Below are positions 60,670 through 60,838 of a stretch of 60,838 bases of DNA, in pieces. The notes below the pieces were generated by a model that was given only the letters and a program-made list of their open reading frames with translations, was not told the origin of the DNA and made no database searches. Source of the stretch: CAZSVE01 sp964610175 (GTDB lineage: Bacteria > Pseudomonadota > Gammaproteobacteria > HK1); assembly GCA_964610175.1 (NCBI GenBank), contig CAZSVE010000007.1:1-60838 (forward strand). Reading direction: 5' to 3'. The translations under genes and the position numbers were made by a program. Within the stretch, counting starts at the first letter, position 1. Each line of letters starts with the position of its first letter.

Positions 60670-60838
60670 CTATCCGGAAAATCCTCGATGAAACGGTCGG
60701 GAAATTTTGCTGCTCCGAAGGCTTCAACGAGAAAACATGACGCCCTTTCCGGGCAAATGATCGAGGACCTTGTTCCCTACTTGTTCCCTAACCCGGCAAA
60801 GCCGGAACCAAAATTCCATCGCATGGAGGACATGTTAG
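60670..60838. other. repeat-like tail of the window
   Basis: GGAAAATCCTCGATGAAACG is related to 11659 and 43155, and CCTAACCCGGCAAAGCCGGA (60794-60813) is the R2-associated hairpin read backwards. No gene is seen. Confidence 0.5.

Overview
The window looks like a chromosome of a sulfur-oxidising gammaproteobacterium. The evidence is gene order and gene content. The order rpsU-yqeY-dnaG-rpoD, zapB-zapA, aroA-cmk-rpsA-ihfB-lapB, ispE followed by tRNA-Gln, and sspB are all typical of Gammaproteobacteria. A flavocytochrome c sulfide dehydrogenase pair (fccA-fccB), a Tat-type ferredoxin with an NrfD/DsrP-like membrane partner, cytochrome c4 and an orphan HypX point to a chemolithotroph using reduced sulfur and possibly H2. 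The many short dispersed repeats, group II introns and transposase relics between ordinary housekeeping genes recall genomes of symbiotic sulfur oxidisers (Candidatus Kentron is one guess). That taxon is inference only.

Layout. 1-1311: 3' end of one group II intron abutting a 3'-truncated second intron, which starts just behind the terminator of a porin gene. 1376-6000: porin, zapB-zapA, a Rossmann dehydrogenase and ccmC. 6121-8105: a full-length group II intron with a frameshifted maturase. 8667-14277: the macromolecular-synthesis block rpsU-yqeY-dnaG-rpoD, then tRNA-Ile2. 14343-18635: coiled-coil membrane protein, TolC-like and HlyD-like type I secretion parts flanking a PD-(D/E)XK protein. 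19550-23970: rhomboid, GNAT, prs-like gene, hypX. 24250-27312: murU-type nucleotidyltransferase in a repeat- and relic-rich zone with a solo intron domain V and a decayed transposase. 27393-35535: ispE, tRNA-Gln, sspB, galE, FkbM methyltransferase, ispB, purE, topA. 36039-37570: ParA-like ATPase with a partner. 37874-43068: respiratory and sulfide-oxidation genes. 43547-49316: aroA to lapB. 49930-56290: cysteine-synthase-like enzyme, glycosyltransferase, cytochrome c4, uvrA. 56772-58500: a broken DUF6414-like gene and an IS110 relic. 58518-60541: divergent pilT and yggS.

The most striking feature is the repeat system. Repeat R1 (about 112 bp, 17 full or partial copies) contains a hairpin whose two arms vary together between copies. 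Four copies start exactly at, or supply, the stop region of the preceding co-oriented gene (ihfB, ispB, galE and a small K/D-rich secreted protein). Repeat R2 (about 90-120 bp, 7 copies) also has a covarying stem, and four copies end 25-61 bp upstream of start codons of co-oriented genes (rpsU, a coiled-coil gene, rhomboid, aroA). Repeat R3 (about 130 bp, 3 copies) is a double-hairpin, MITE-like element; one copy has had a terminal arm replaced by its internal arm, and another supplies the stop codon of yggS. Together they suggest small structured elements that mark gene boundaries. This is read by eye and needs genome-wide counting.
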